Source: CAYWHE01 sp964458125
GTDB lineage: Bacteria > Bacteroidota > Bacteroidia > AKYH767-A > OLB10
Reading direction: 5' to 3'
Assembly: GCA_964458125.1 (NCBI GenBank)
Contig: CAYWHE010000148.1
Location: 1-10,263, forward strand
Length of the DNA: 10,263 nucleotides
The stretch's first letter is position 1. Each line of letters begins with the position of its first letter. The notes under the pieces were generated by a model that was not told the DNA's origin, did not search any database, and was given only the letters and a program-made list of their open reading frames with translations. Shown here one piece after another: positions 1 through 6,066 of the stretch. Position numbers and translations under genes: made by a program.

Positions 1-1
1 T

Positions 2-190
2 TTAGAAGTCAGCCAGTCCGTGAAATTGCCGGCTGAAGTTTCGGTATATAATACCCTGGGTGCATTGGTCCGTTCCATTACCCTGGCTGAACGTATGAAA
101 TCCATTCCGCTGGAAATTCCTGCAGGAATTTATGCCATCCGGGTGCAAACGGCAGATGCCCTGTATACCGGGAAGGTTGTCAAGGAATAA
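2..190 (+). CDS. T9SS cargo protein, C-terminal end only (type A sorting domain)
   Basis: This is the last 62 codons of a gene that starts before the window; the frame opens at base 2 and ends at TAA 188-190. The translation shows the second half of a Por-secretion (type A) C-terminal sorting domain: VSVYNTLGALV (strand and turn), then IPAGIYAIRVQ (the usual L-x-x-G-x-Y-x-x-x-V strand) and a last strand ending in the basic GKVVKE. In this family the domain directs the folded cargo through the type IX secretion channel and is then removed or exchanged for an anchor. The catalytic or binding part is not in the window, so the function of the protein cannot be given. A strong hairpin terminator follows 25 bp after the stop. 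Confidence 0.85.
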   Translation, partial: LEVSQSVKLPAEVSVYNTLGALVRSITLAERMKSIPLEIPAGIYAIRVQTADALYTGKVVKE

Positions 191-214
191 GGTGAAAATG
201 AATGTTCCGGAAAT

Positions 215-248
215 AAAAAAATCCCCTGCCTGTCAGGGGATTTTTTTT
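215..248. terminator. bidirectional intrinsic terminator
   Basis: A perfect inverted repeat of 14 bp (A-rich arm, then ATCCCCTG, a 5-base loop CCTGT, CAGGGGAT, then a T run) lies between two convergent genes. The G+C core TCCCCTG/CAGGGGA (222-228 with 234-240) is flanked by seven A on the left and eight T on the right, so it has a proper U-tract in both directions. It should end the T9SS cargo gene on the + strand and the SDR gene on the - strand. Confidence 0.9.
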
Positions 249-255
249 GAAGCTT

Positions 256-927
256 TCAGGATCCGGCTATCCTGATGATATCGGGAACTTCCAGGACCTG
301 TTTATCATAGCCTTTCAGCGAGACCGCAATCATGGCAAGTCCCAGTTGTTTTAAAGTGCATAGGTAACGCGGGAAGAAGGTCTTAACGACCGGCAACAGC
401 CATCCCATCCATTTATACATCGACAGGGTGTTTTTTAAACCCGGTTCAGGTTGTATGATGGCCGGGCGAAAAGCATAGACCTTCCTGAAAGGCAGTTTCA
501 TCAGGTCGTTTTCCGTTTTCCCTTTTACCCGCGCCCACATGCTGCCGCCCCTTTCCGTACTATCGGTACCGGCTCCCGAAATATAGCAGAAGACCATGCC
601 GGGGTTTTGACTGGAAAGAATTTCCGCCAGGTGCATGGTCAGGGAATGCGTAAGACGGAAATAAAGTTCTTCCTTCATGCCGACAGAAGAAACGCCGAGG
701 CAGAACAGGCATGCATTATAACCGGTCAGGTCTTTTTTAACCGGATCCAGATTCAAAAAATCACCATGCAGGATTTCCACTAACCGGGGATGGTTGATTC
801 CGCATGATTTCCTGTTGAGGACAAGTACCTTTTCCACATCCGGATGATTCAGGCATTCCTGCAGAACCCCTTCACCGACCATACCGGTGGAACCGGTTAA
901 AATGATTCGAAGCGATTTTTCTTCCAT
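256..927 (-). CDS. atypical SDR, TIP30/HTATIP2-like NAD(P)-binding protein
   Basis: A 223-residue Rossmann-fold protein of the NAD(P)-binding epimerase/dehydratase-like (atypical SDR) superfamily, probably cytoplasmic. The nucleotide-binding loop TGSTGMVGEG is at residues 11-20 (TGxxGxxG pattern), followed by the beta-2 region VEKVLVLNRK with the basic residue that usually contacts NADP phosphate. The mid-protein block ISGAGTDST (116-124) and the block MWARVKGKTEND (130-141), followed by the FRP motif (153-155), match the layout of HTATIP2/TIP30-like proteins. Where classical SDRs have the catalytic YxxxK, this protein has W131-x-x-x-K135, so ordinary oxidoreductase chemistry is doubtful. Substrate is unknown. 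It starts 25 bp after the stop of the DUF6624 gene on the same strand and could be its operon partner. Its 3' end runs into the shared terminator at 215-248. Confidence 0.85.
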   Translation of the reverse strand: MEEKSLRIILTGSTGMVGEGVLQECLNHPDVEKVLVLNRKSCGINHPRLVEILHGDFLNLDPVKKDLTGYNACLFCLGVSSVGMKEELYFRLTHSLTMHLAEILSSQNPGMVFCYISGAGTDSTERGGSMWARVKGKTENDLMKLPFRKVYAFRPAIIQPEPGLKNTLSMYKWMGWLLPVVKTFFPRYLCTLKQLGLAMIAVSLKGYDKQVLEVPDIIRIAGS

Positions 928-952
928 GGGTATTACTGTGCCGTATTCATTT

Positions 953-1930
953 TTAATTTTCCGGAACCCGGTAGGTTATGTTCCAGTGTTTAACATATTC
1001 TTCCAGCGGACCAAGACCCATTTCGGCCCTTCGCTTATTTACATTTTTTTCATCGGCAATCCGGTAAAGTCCGGGTTCCCCTGTTTTTTCATCATTGACG
1101 ATCTGTGAACCGTAAACCTGTGGTCTGCCGTGACGCATTTCGATCCGGTCGATCAGCAGGGCAAGTGAGGAGGCCTTGGCATTTCCGTTGGCAACGGCCT
1201 CCTTCATCATCGGAAGATATTGTTCCTGGGTAGCCAGGTCGGCATGTTGTATCACCAGGAACAAAACGGTGTTTCCTTTTTCACCGATTTTGCCGGGACC
1301 AAGCCAGCCGTATTCATCGAGCACTTTTTTAATTTTGATCAGATTGATGGAATCTTTCCTGGCAATCAGGGTCAGGTGGTTTTTCATATCTGTTGAAGAC
1401 CTTCCATACCGGGATTCTATCCGGGAAATTTCATGCCTGGGGACCTGGTCATCCTCGAAGATGCTGTCAAGCATTAAAGACAATGGCTTGATGAGATCTT
1501 TCTCAGCCATCTCCTTGTTTTGCCTGACCTTTTCCAATAGCGGTATCCAGCGAGGATCCCGGTGCAGTAATTCCAGGTCAGCATCTGTACGGATATGATC
1601 AATATCCTGATAATTCAATCTGGAAACAATTCTTTCCAGATTGAAGAAGGCGCTGTCCGGGTTACCGGCCAGTGCCCAGGAACAGGCCGCATTGTATCGG
1701 TCGTGCTGATTTCCCTTTCCTCCATTGGTTAAAAAAGCCTGTTCGTAGGAGCGTGCCGAGGAAATAAAATCTTTAGCCTCATATTGATTTTCGCCTCTTT
1801 TAACCAGGGACGAGTAATCCTGCTCCCCGTATTGGGCGCTGATGGTTGGGATTTTGAAAAAAAAGACCAGAACCAATAACCATATTGAGTTGTGCCTATT
1901 CATGCAGATGACTGATTCCCTTGTTTTCAT
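953..1930 (-). CDS. secreted TPR-like and DUF6624 domain protein
   Basis: A 325-residue exported protein of unknown function. Residues 11-33 form a signal peptide (basic NRH, hydrophobic core WLLVLVFFF, cleavage near ISA-Q). Residues about 36-135 look like one or two TPR-type helical repeats (GENQYEAKDFISSARSYEQA, then RYNAACSWALAGNPDSAFFN). Residues about 145-322 match DUF6624, with its recurrent features: a glycine-rich WLGPGKIGEKGN block, IQHAD (227-231), a helix with EEAVA-like spacing, and GRPQVYGSQ (268-276). The ATG at 1930 lies in an A/T-rich context typical of this phylum. Met10 (codon 1901-1903) would leave a shorter signal peptide and is an alternative start. There is no canonical Shine-Dalgarno sequence. 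It probably resides in the periplasm. The downstream SDR gene is only 25 bp away. Confidence 0.8.
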   Translation of the reverse strand: MKTRESVICMNRHNSIWLLVLVFFFKIPTISAQYGEQDYSSLVKRGENQYEAKDFISSARSYEQAFLTNGGKGNQHDRYNAACSWALAGNPDSAFFNLERIVSRLNYQDIDHIRTDADLELLHRDPRWIPLLEKVRQNKEMAEKDLIKPLSLMLDSIFEDDQVPRHEISRIESRYGRSSTDMKNHLTLIARKDSINLIKIKKVLDEYGWLGPGKIGEKGNTVLFLVIQHADLATQEQYLPMMKEAVANGNAKASSLALLIDRIEMRHGRPQVYGSQIVNDEKTGEPGLYRIADEKNVNKRRAEMGLGPLEEYVKHWNITYRVPEN

Positions 1931-1960
1931 TATTACCTGGAGGATTAAAATCTGAAAATA

Positions 1961-1970
1961 CCCGGCCGGG
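1961..1970. repeat. 10-bp GC palindrome in the divergent spacer
   Basis: CCCGGCCGGG is a perfect palindrome 31-40 bp upstream of the DUF6624 start, in the 230-bp spacer between two divergent genes. It is loosely bracketed by CTGAAA (1952-1957) and TTTCAG (1981-1986), which are inverted but not exactly concentric with it. It could be an operator half-site pair or a leader hairpin, or chance. I see no strong TAnnTTTG element for either divergent gene; TAACTTTC at 2052-2059 (5 of 6 fixed positions) is the best rightward candidate and lacks a well-spaced TTG. Confidence 0.4.
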
Positions 1971-2160
1971 CTGAATTAAATTTCAGTAAAAATAATTTTT
2001 TCCGGGGAATTGAGAACAATACCTGTAAGAACAGTTGCTCCGCGTTCTGAATAACTTTCCGGAATGGCGGCTTTACGCTTTGAGTCCGGTTTTGCTGACT
2101 GTAACCTATGATCCTGATGCCAGTATAAATGGAATCAGAAATAGCACTAATACCAGAACC

Positions 2161-3741
2161 ATGTTTAAAAGGAAAAAACCGGTAAGTTTCATCCTGTTGC
2201 TTGCCATTCCGTTGATTGTCATCATCTGCCGACCGGCCTATGGCCAGGAGAGGCCCGATTCGAAGTTGCTGCAGGCCGTTCCGGTGGTACCGCCTGGTGA
2301 AGCCAGCCCCGTTTGTCCATGGGCAGCTGAGGTCACCGGACAAACCGGAGCCGAGGCCGCACCCGGCAATGATGCCTATGCCAATGCCATCACGCTTAAC
2401 GTAGATGACCCCTGCGTAAACGGCACAAACAAACAGGCCACCACACAGGGAGGGGAAGCTTATGGCTGTCAGGGAACACCAACGAAAACGGTTTGGTATA
2501 AATTCATAGCCACGGCCACAGACCATTTTGTAGAAGTTGAACTGCTGACGACCAACTCCTGTTATTTAAGCTCAGCTGTCTGGAATGCCTCCGGCACGAG
2601 CAGCCCTCCAACCGGATCGCCTCTTTCTTGTGAAGATGCTTCCGGAGGACCCGGACTGAATATCCATAACCTTACCGGACTGACCATTGGAAACACTTAC
2701 TATGTACAGGTTTCCTACACCGGAGGAGGAATTTGCGGCAATAATTCAAATAACAATACCGGCACCACTTTTTGTATCCAGGTTGGTAAACCGGTCAGTT
2801 GTCCGGCATGTTCCGTTCCCTGCGGAACAGTCTGTCAGTTTAATACCATGCCAACCGTTCCCCAGGTGGTTTCCGCCTGTACAAAATATGACCTGAAACC
2901 CCGGATCAATAAAAATCAATGGAAGACGGCCTGTTTTAATTTCACGGCCATCTATCATAGCCTGAGCCTGCAGATGGTTGTCAATACGGTAGGTTGTATC
3001 AGCGGCACCGTACAGCAATTTAACTGGACTGTCCAGGATGCCAGTTGCGGTGCTAATGTATCATCGGGAAATCTAAGTAACCTGAACGCCACCGGCTTGT
3101 CGGTTGGCAGTAATTATGTTTTGTGTTACAGCTGGCAGGCGGCCTGCCAGCATAATTCCGTATATCCTTTCATTGTTAGCAATTCACCCCTTCCCATTGA
3201 ACTGATGTCCTTCCAGGCGGCACTGGAAAAGGATAAGGTAAAAATCAAATGGACCACAGCCTCTGAAACGAATAATGATCATTTCGAAGTGGAAAGGAGT
3301 ACGGATGGTATCACCTTTAAAACCATCGAAAATATAAAAGGTGCAGGCACATTCAGCGGTATCCTTTCCTATTCCTTTTATGATGAACAACCCTTGCCCG
3401 GTAATGCTTATTACCGCTTAAAACAGGTGGATGATAACGGTTCCTTTACTTTTTCAAAAAAAGTGGCCGTTCATTATGTCAGGAAGGAAGACCAGGTTAC
3501 CATAATTCCAAACCCGGTAAAAAATGAAATGCACATCAAGTATTATGCGGTTCAAAATGATCTCATCATTCTTCGTATCACGGATATGACCGGTGCAGTG
3601 GTATTGTCAAAACCCATTAGTGCTGCCTTTGAGGGATTAAACCTGTTCAGTTTTACGGCCAGTGATTTGAAACCCGGCATGTATACAGCCAACCTGATGC
3701 GGCCGGATAAAACCATTACGACACGCTTTAGCAGGGAGTAG
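2161..3741 (+). CDS. cysteine-rich T9SS-secreted surface protein
   Basis: A 526-residue secreted protein of unknown ligand. The frame is open from 2035, but ATG 2161 is chosen because it gives a textbook signal peptide: basic MFKRKK, hydrophobic residues 9-22, cleavage near AYG-Q at 28/29. Residues about 69-208 resemble the beta-sandwich repeat common in Bacteroidota cargo (opens GNDAYANAITL, contains TVWYKFIATAT and GNTYYVQVSY). Residues 212-340 form a second cysteine-rich domain that I do not recognise. Residues 344-437 are the widespread LPIEL-type FN3-like module (KIKWTTASETNNDHFEVERS, YYRLKQVDDNG). Residues 445-526 are a type A sorting domain (IIPNPV, LKPGMYTANL). The mature part has 17 cysteines, all between residues 52 and 329 and none in the last 197 residues. 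No enzymatic motif was seen; adhesion or binding is the likely role. Confidence 0.85.
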   Translation: MFKRKKPVSFILLLAIPLIVIICRPAYGQERPDSKLLQAVPVVPPGEASPVCPWAAEVTGQTGAEAAPGNDAYANAITLNVDDPCVNGTNKQATTQGGEAYGCQGTPTKTVWYKFIATATDHFVEVELLTTNSCYLSSAVWNASGTSSPPTGSPLSCEDASGGPGLNIHNLTGLTIGNTYYVQVSYTGGGICGNNSNNNTGTTFCIQVGKPVSCPACSVPCGTVCQFNTMPTVPQVVSACTKYDLKPRINKNQWKTACFNFTAIYHSLSLQMVVNTVGCISGTVQQFNWTVQDASCGANVSSGNLSNLNATGLSVGSNYVLCYSWQAACQHNSVYPFIVSNSPLPIELMSFQAALEKDKVKIKWTTASETNNDHFEVERSTDGITFKTIENIKGAGTFSGILSYSFYDEQPLPGNAYYRLKQVDDNGSFTFSKKVAVHYVRKEDQVTIIPNPVKNEMHIKYYAVQNDLIILRITDMTGAVVLSKPISAAFEGLNLFSFTASDLKPGMYTANLMRPDKTITTRFSRE

Positions 3742-3767
3742 GAAAATCAGGTCCGGAATGCAAAAGT

Positions 3768-3790
3768 CCGGTAAAATATCCATTTACCGG
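3768..3790. terminator. hairpin between convergent genes, possible weak terminator
   Basis: CCGGTAAA (3768-3775) and TTTACCGG (3783-3790) form a perfect 8-bp stem with a 7-base loop. It lies between the + strand T9SS cargo gene and the - strand MazG-like gene and includes the stop codon of the latter (3784-3786). Neither side has a real U-tract, so termination would be weak or factor-dependent. The hairpin may instead protect 3' ends. Confidence 0.4.
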
Positions 3791-4179
3791 TTGAGAACCG
3801 ATTCAATATCGGGTAAAAAATAACGGTCGCTTTTCATGATTTTTCCATCCTCCCGATACAAAGGCTGCCCGTTTTCGTCCAGTTTGCTCATGTTACTGCG
3901 GTGTATTTCATTGAAAACGTCCGCTATTTTATGCTGCAAACCATGAGCGAGGATGGTTCCGCAAAGAATGTAAAGTTTATCACCCAGGGCATCTGCAATG
4001 AGTTTCAGGTCACCCTGCCGGGCTGCTTCCAGGTACTCATCATTTTCTTCCGCCATCAGCCGGTGACGGAGTTCATATATGCGTTGCTGTATATCAGCTG
4101 TGGGTTGATGATGAAATTCCAGTCCAAAAGTGGAATGAAATTCCTGCACCTTTTCAAGAGTATCGAGAAGAGTTTGCAT
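3784..4179 (-). CDS. MazG/HisE-like all-alpha NTP pyrophosphohydrolase
   Basis: A 131-residue cytoplasmic enzyme of the all-alpha NTP-pyrophosphatase superfamily (MazG, HisE, dCTPase and DR2231-like). Members hydrolyse nucleoside triphosphates to the monophosphate and pyrophosphate, using Mg ions held by an acidic four-helix bundle. The metal-binding pair is visible: E44-E45-x-x-E48 (EENDE) on one helix and D63-x-x-x-D67 (DALGD) on the next, then the LYILCGTILAHG helix. The C-terminal part (EIHRSNMSKLDENGQP, then YREDGKIMKSDRY and LPDI) is characteristic of the stand-alone HisE-like subfamily also found in phages. It is a single-domain protein of normal length. House-cleaning of dUTP or odd nucleotides is the usual role, but the substrate cannot be read from the sequence. 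No his genes are adjacent. No promoter was seen in the 41-bp gap upstream; a terminator-like hairpin is there instead. Confidence 0.85.
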   Translation of the reverse strand: MQTLLDTLEKVQEFHSTFGLEFHHQPTADIQQRIYELRHRLMAEENDEYLEAARQGDLKLIADALGDKLYILCGTILAHGLQHKIADVFNEIHRSNMSKLDENGQPLYREDGKIMKSDRYFLPDIESVLNR

Positions 4180-4190
4180 GTCCCGGGAGC

Positions 4191-4213
4191 AAAAAATTGG
4201 ACCCTAGGGCCCA
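4191..4213 (-). terminator. intrinsic terminator of the PCMD/FN3 cargo gene
   Basis: Read leftward, 8 bases after the stop of the cargo gene, the transcript gives U-GGGCC, loop CUAG, GGUCC-A, followed by A and six U. The stem is 6 bp including one G-U pair. As DNA it is a 14-bp palindrome (4199-4212) with one mismatched pair. It would separate the cargo gene from the MazG-like gene 41 bp downstream, unless read-through supplies that gene. Confidence 0.5.
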
Positions 4214-4220
4214 TGTCAGG

Positions 4221-5414
4221 TTATTGAATAAGGAGCCTTTTAGTGGAGTGAAAATAAGTTCCGGTTACGGTTACCAGGTATATTCCTTTCTGGAACCCTG
4301 AAGTATTGATTTTCGCTTCCATCTGTCCATCCATGGCCAGTACCTGGTCCTCATAAACGACCTGGCCGATGGCGTTGTAAATGTTCACATTTAACAGTTC
4401 ATCCCGTTCCGGAACAAGGCTGAGATTGACAGATTCCCGGGCCGGGTTGGGATAAACGGATAAATCGTTGGTTTCCGTTTCCGCCGGCAATTCGGTTTCA
4501 GCCTTCCTTGCCGCAAGGGTGGTGAATGTTTTTTTACTGGACCAGGCTGACCAAACCAACGGATTACCGGAGCATTTAGCCCTTACCGCCCATTCATATT
4601 GCATATTTGGAGACAGACCGCTCAGCGTTTTAGACAAGGTAGTCGACGTCTTGTTGATCCAGGTGGCAGTACCTACTGCCCTGTATTTTTGCTGGTAATT
4701 AATGGCTCCGGTTACGGCACCCCATTTGAGTTTAGCCCCAGTGGAGGTTATGTTACTGGTAGACAAGCCGGTGGGTTTGTTGCAGACAATGGGGTTGAAA
4801 ATTAACTGGAGGTCATCGATGGTCAGGGAACTGTTGACAACAGGATTACTGGCCCGGCTGGAGGAGAGAATCCAGCAGGAAAGGTTAGGAGTTGCTGTGG
4901 AATAGTAGGTGATTGGGGCCGAGAATCGGGTATAGGTTCCGACGGCTATATTATGGGTTTCCCACCGGACAAATCCTATGGTGTCCAGTGTGGTGCTATC
5001 CTGAAGCATGAATTGTACAAATCCGGAGTCTGTTCCTGCCGGTGCGAATTTATACCAGCCTGCAATGCTGTCCGGGCGGCCTTCATAAGGGATGCCGCCA
5101 ACAACACCGTAGGGAGGTGTAGTGATCAGCGTTCCGGTTGTGGCAATCCCGTTGGCGATCTGAAGAAAAACACTTTTGGTGGTCAGTTGAATAGCATAAC
5201 TTCCGCTATGCGGACTGCTACTCCTGGTGGCGGTAAACACGCCCAGAATGGCTGTGCTGGGGTTCAGCGTGTTCCAGTTATTGGGGTCCAGGTGGTTGCC
5301 AACCTGGGTCCAAAACTCAAAACCTGCATTGGGCAGGGCCGGGTTCTGCGCCAGGCAGGAACCTGAAATAAACAGAGACAGGATAAAAGTGTAAATTTTT
5401 TTCATCATCATCAT
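4221..5414 (-). CDS. T9SS cargo protein with PCMD-like and FN3 domains
   Basis: A 397-residue secreted protein. The frame opens further upstream at a TTG, but the first ATG is at 5414. Four ATG codons stand in a row (5414, 5411, 5408, 5405), so the start is uncertain by three residues. The signal peptide is MKKIYTFILSLFISGSCLAQ, with cleavage near 22-23. Residues about 25-207 resemble the PCMD (putative carbohydrate metabolism) domain of Bacteroidota: NAGFEFWTQ, a NNW motif, GSYAIQL, the EGRPDSIAGWYKFAP block (111-125) and a closing LTIDDLQL. Residues 212-300 are a fibronectin type III domain (TGAKLKWGAV, YEWAVRAKCSG). Residues 316-397 are a type A sorting domain (VYPNPA, QKGIYLVTV, ending KRLLIQ). 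The likely role is glycan binding at the cell surface; no hydrolase motif was seen. It has its own promoter (5440-5469) and terminator (4191-4213). Confidence 0.85.
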   Translation of the reverse strand: MMMMKKIYTFILSLFISGSCLAQNPALPNAGFEFWTQVGNHLDPNNWNTLNPSTAILGVFTATRSSSPHSGSYAIQLTTKSVFLQIANGIATTGTLITTPPYGVVGGIPYEGRPDSIAGWYKFAPAGTDSGFVQFMLQDSTTLDTIGFVRWETHNIAVGTYTRFSAPITYYSTATPNLSCWILSSSRASNPVVNSSLTIDDLQLIFNPIVCNKPTGLSTSNITSTGAKLKWGAVTGAINYQQKYRAVGTATWINKTSTTLSKTLSGLSPNMQYEWAVRAKCSGNPLVWSAWSSKKTFTTLAARKAETELPAETETNDLSVYPNPARESVNLSLVPERDELLNVNIYNAIGQVVYEDQVLAMDGQMEAKINTSGFQKGIYLVTVTGTYFHSTKRLLIQ

Positions 5415-5439
5415 ATCAGATACAATCAAATACAGGTAA

Positions 5440-5469
5440 CAAATTTAAACAATTCCATGCGAAAAGCAA
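5440..5469 (-). promoter_or_regulatory. Bacteroidota-type promoter for the PCMD/FN3 cargo gene
   Basis: On the - strand, TTG (5467-5469) is followed after exactly 19 bases by TAAATTTG (5440-5447), a full match to the Bacteroidota primary-sigma -7 consensus TAnnTTTG with a correctly spaced -33 element. Transcription would start near 5433, leaving about 19 bases before the ATG at 5414. This leaves almost no leader before the in-frame TTG at 5429, and so favours an ATG start. Confidence 0.6.
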
Positions 5470-5474
5470 TGTTT

Positions 5475-5984
5475 TCATGAAATTTCCTCCGGATTTATCT
5501 TCTTTAATATGGCCGCAGCGATCAGGCTGATCACAATTCCAACCAGTATTGTTACAAAGAAACTCGTGATGGTAAAGGCCGTTGGATTCATCCACATTTC
5601 GGAAAAACCGAGCATCTTTTCAATCTGGGCCTCATCCATACCCTGTTCCTGCCATTTTTCAATGGTTTTTTGTTTTTGAAAATCAATGATTCCCGGATCG
5701 ATAAACAAAAAATAAACATAGCTGTAAGCCGAATAAATCAGGGACTGAATAAAGGATATGATCATTCCTTCATTGAAGGCTTTGCCGTAACTGATAAATC
5801 CCTGGAGCTCCCGGTCCCTTTTTACTTTGATGCCTGTGGAAATAAAATAAATGGGAATGAGGATGGAAATGAACCCGACATAGGAAAACCACTCCTGCCG
5901 GTTCAGGCCGGTAACATAGGTAATCAGGGAAAAAAAGATGGCAGCCAAAGCTGCAAACAAACCATACTTGATAAAATTTTTCAT
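5475..5984 (-). CDS. DUF4199 family inner-membrane protein
   Basis: A 169-residue integral membrane protein of the DUF4199 family, function unknown. Four hydrophobic segments are visible: the first at about residues 4-24 (KYGLFAALAAIFFSLITYV), then SYVGFISILIPIYFIS, GMIISFIQSLIYSAYSYVYF and SFFVTILVGIVISLIAAAIL. Between the second and third is the family's KxxRD...G(F)ISYGKAF connection. Between the third and fourth is a charged loop (KQKTIEKWQEQGMDEAQIEKM). ATG 5984 is chosen because DUF4199 proteins usually begin directly with MKNxxKYGL. An in-frame ATG at 6005 would add seven residues. A consensus -7 promoter element lies at 6043-6050. No terminator was found before the promoter of the next gene. 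Confidence 0.8.
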   Translation of the reverse strand: MKNFIKYGLFAALAAIFFSLITYVTGLNRQEWFSYVGFISILIPIYFISTGIKVKRDRELQGFISYGKAFNEGMIISFIQSLIYSAYSYVYFLFIDPGIIDFQKQKTIEKWQEQGMDEAQIEKMLGFSEMWMNPTAFTITSFFVTILVGIVISLIAAAILKKINPEEIS

Positions 5985-6042
5985 GGGCAATATTTTAAAG
6001 TACATTTACAGCGAACAAACCTAACGGATTACTTCTGAAATT

Positions 6043-6050
6043 CAAAGATA
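6043..6050 (-). promoter_or_regulatory. -7 element for the DUF4199 gene
   Basis: TATCTTTG on the - strand is an exact TAnnTTTG match in the short spacer between divergent genes, about 50 bases ahead of the chosen start. No TTG lies at the expected 19-21 bases upstream, so the -33 part is weak. On the + strand of the same spacer, TACTTCTG (6030-6037) matches 5 of 6 fixed positions and may serve the protease gene. Confidence 0.45.
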
Positions 6051-6066
6051 AAATTCAAACTATTTC

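Noticed and set aside
2035..2160. N-terminal extension of the cargo gene from a TTG
   Set aside because: It would put 42 polar residues before a perfect signal peptide; ATG 2161 is far better.
1945..2526. 193-codon - strand frame over the start of the cysteine-rich cargo gene
   Set aside because: It overlaps the signal peptide and first domain of a well-supported + strand gene and shows no domain.
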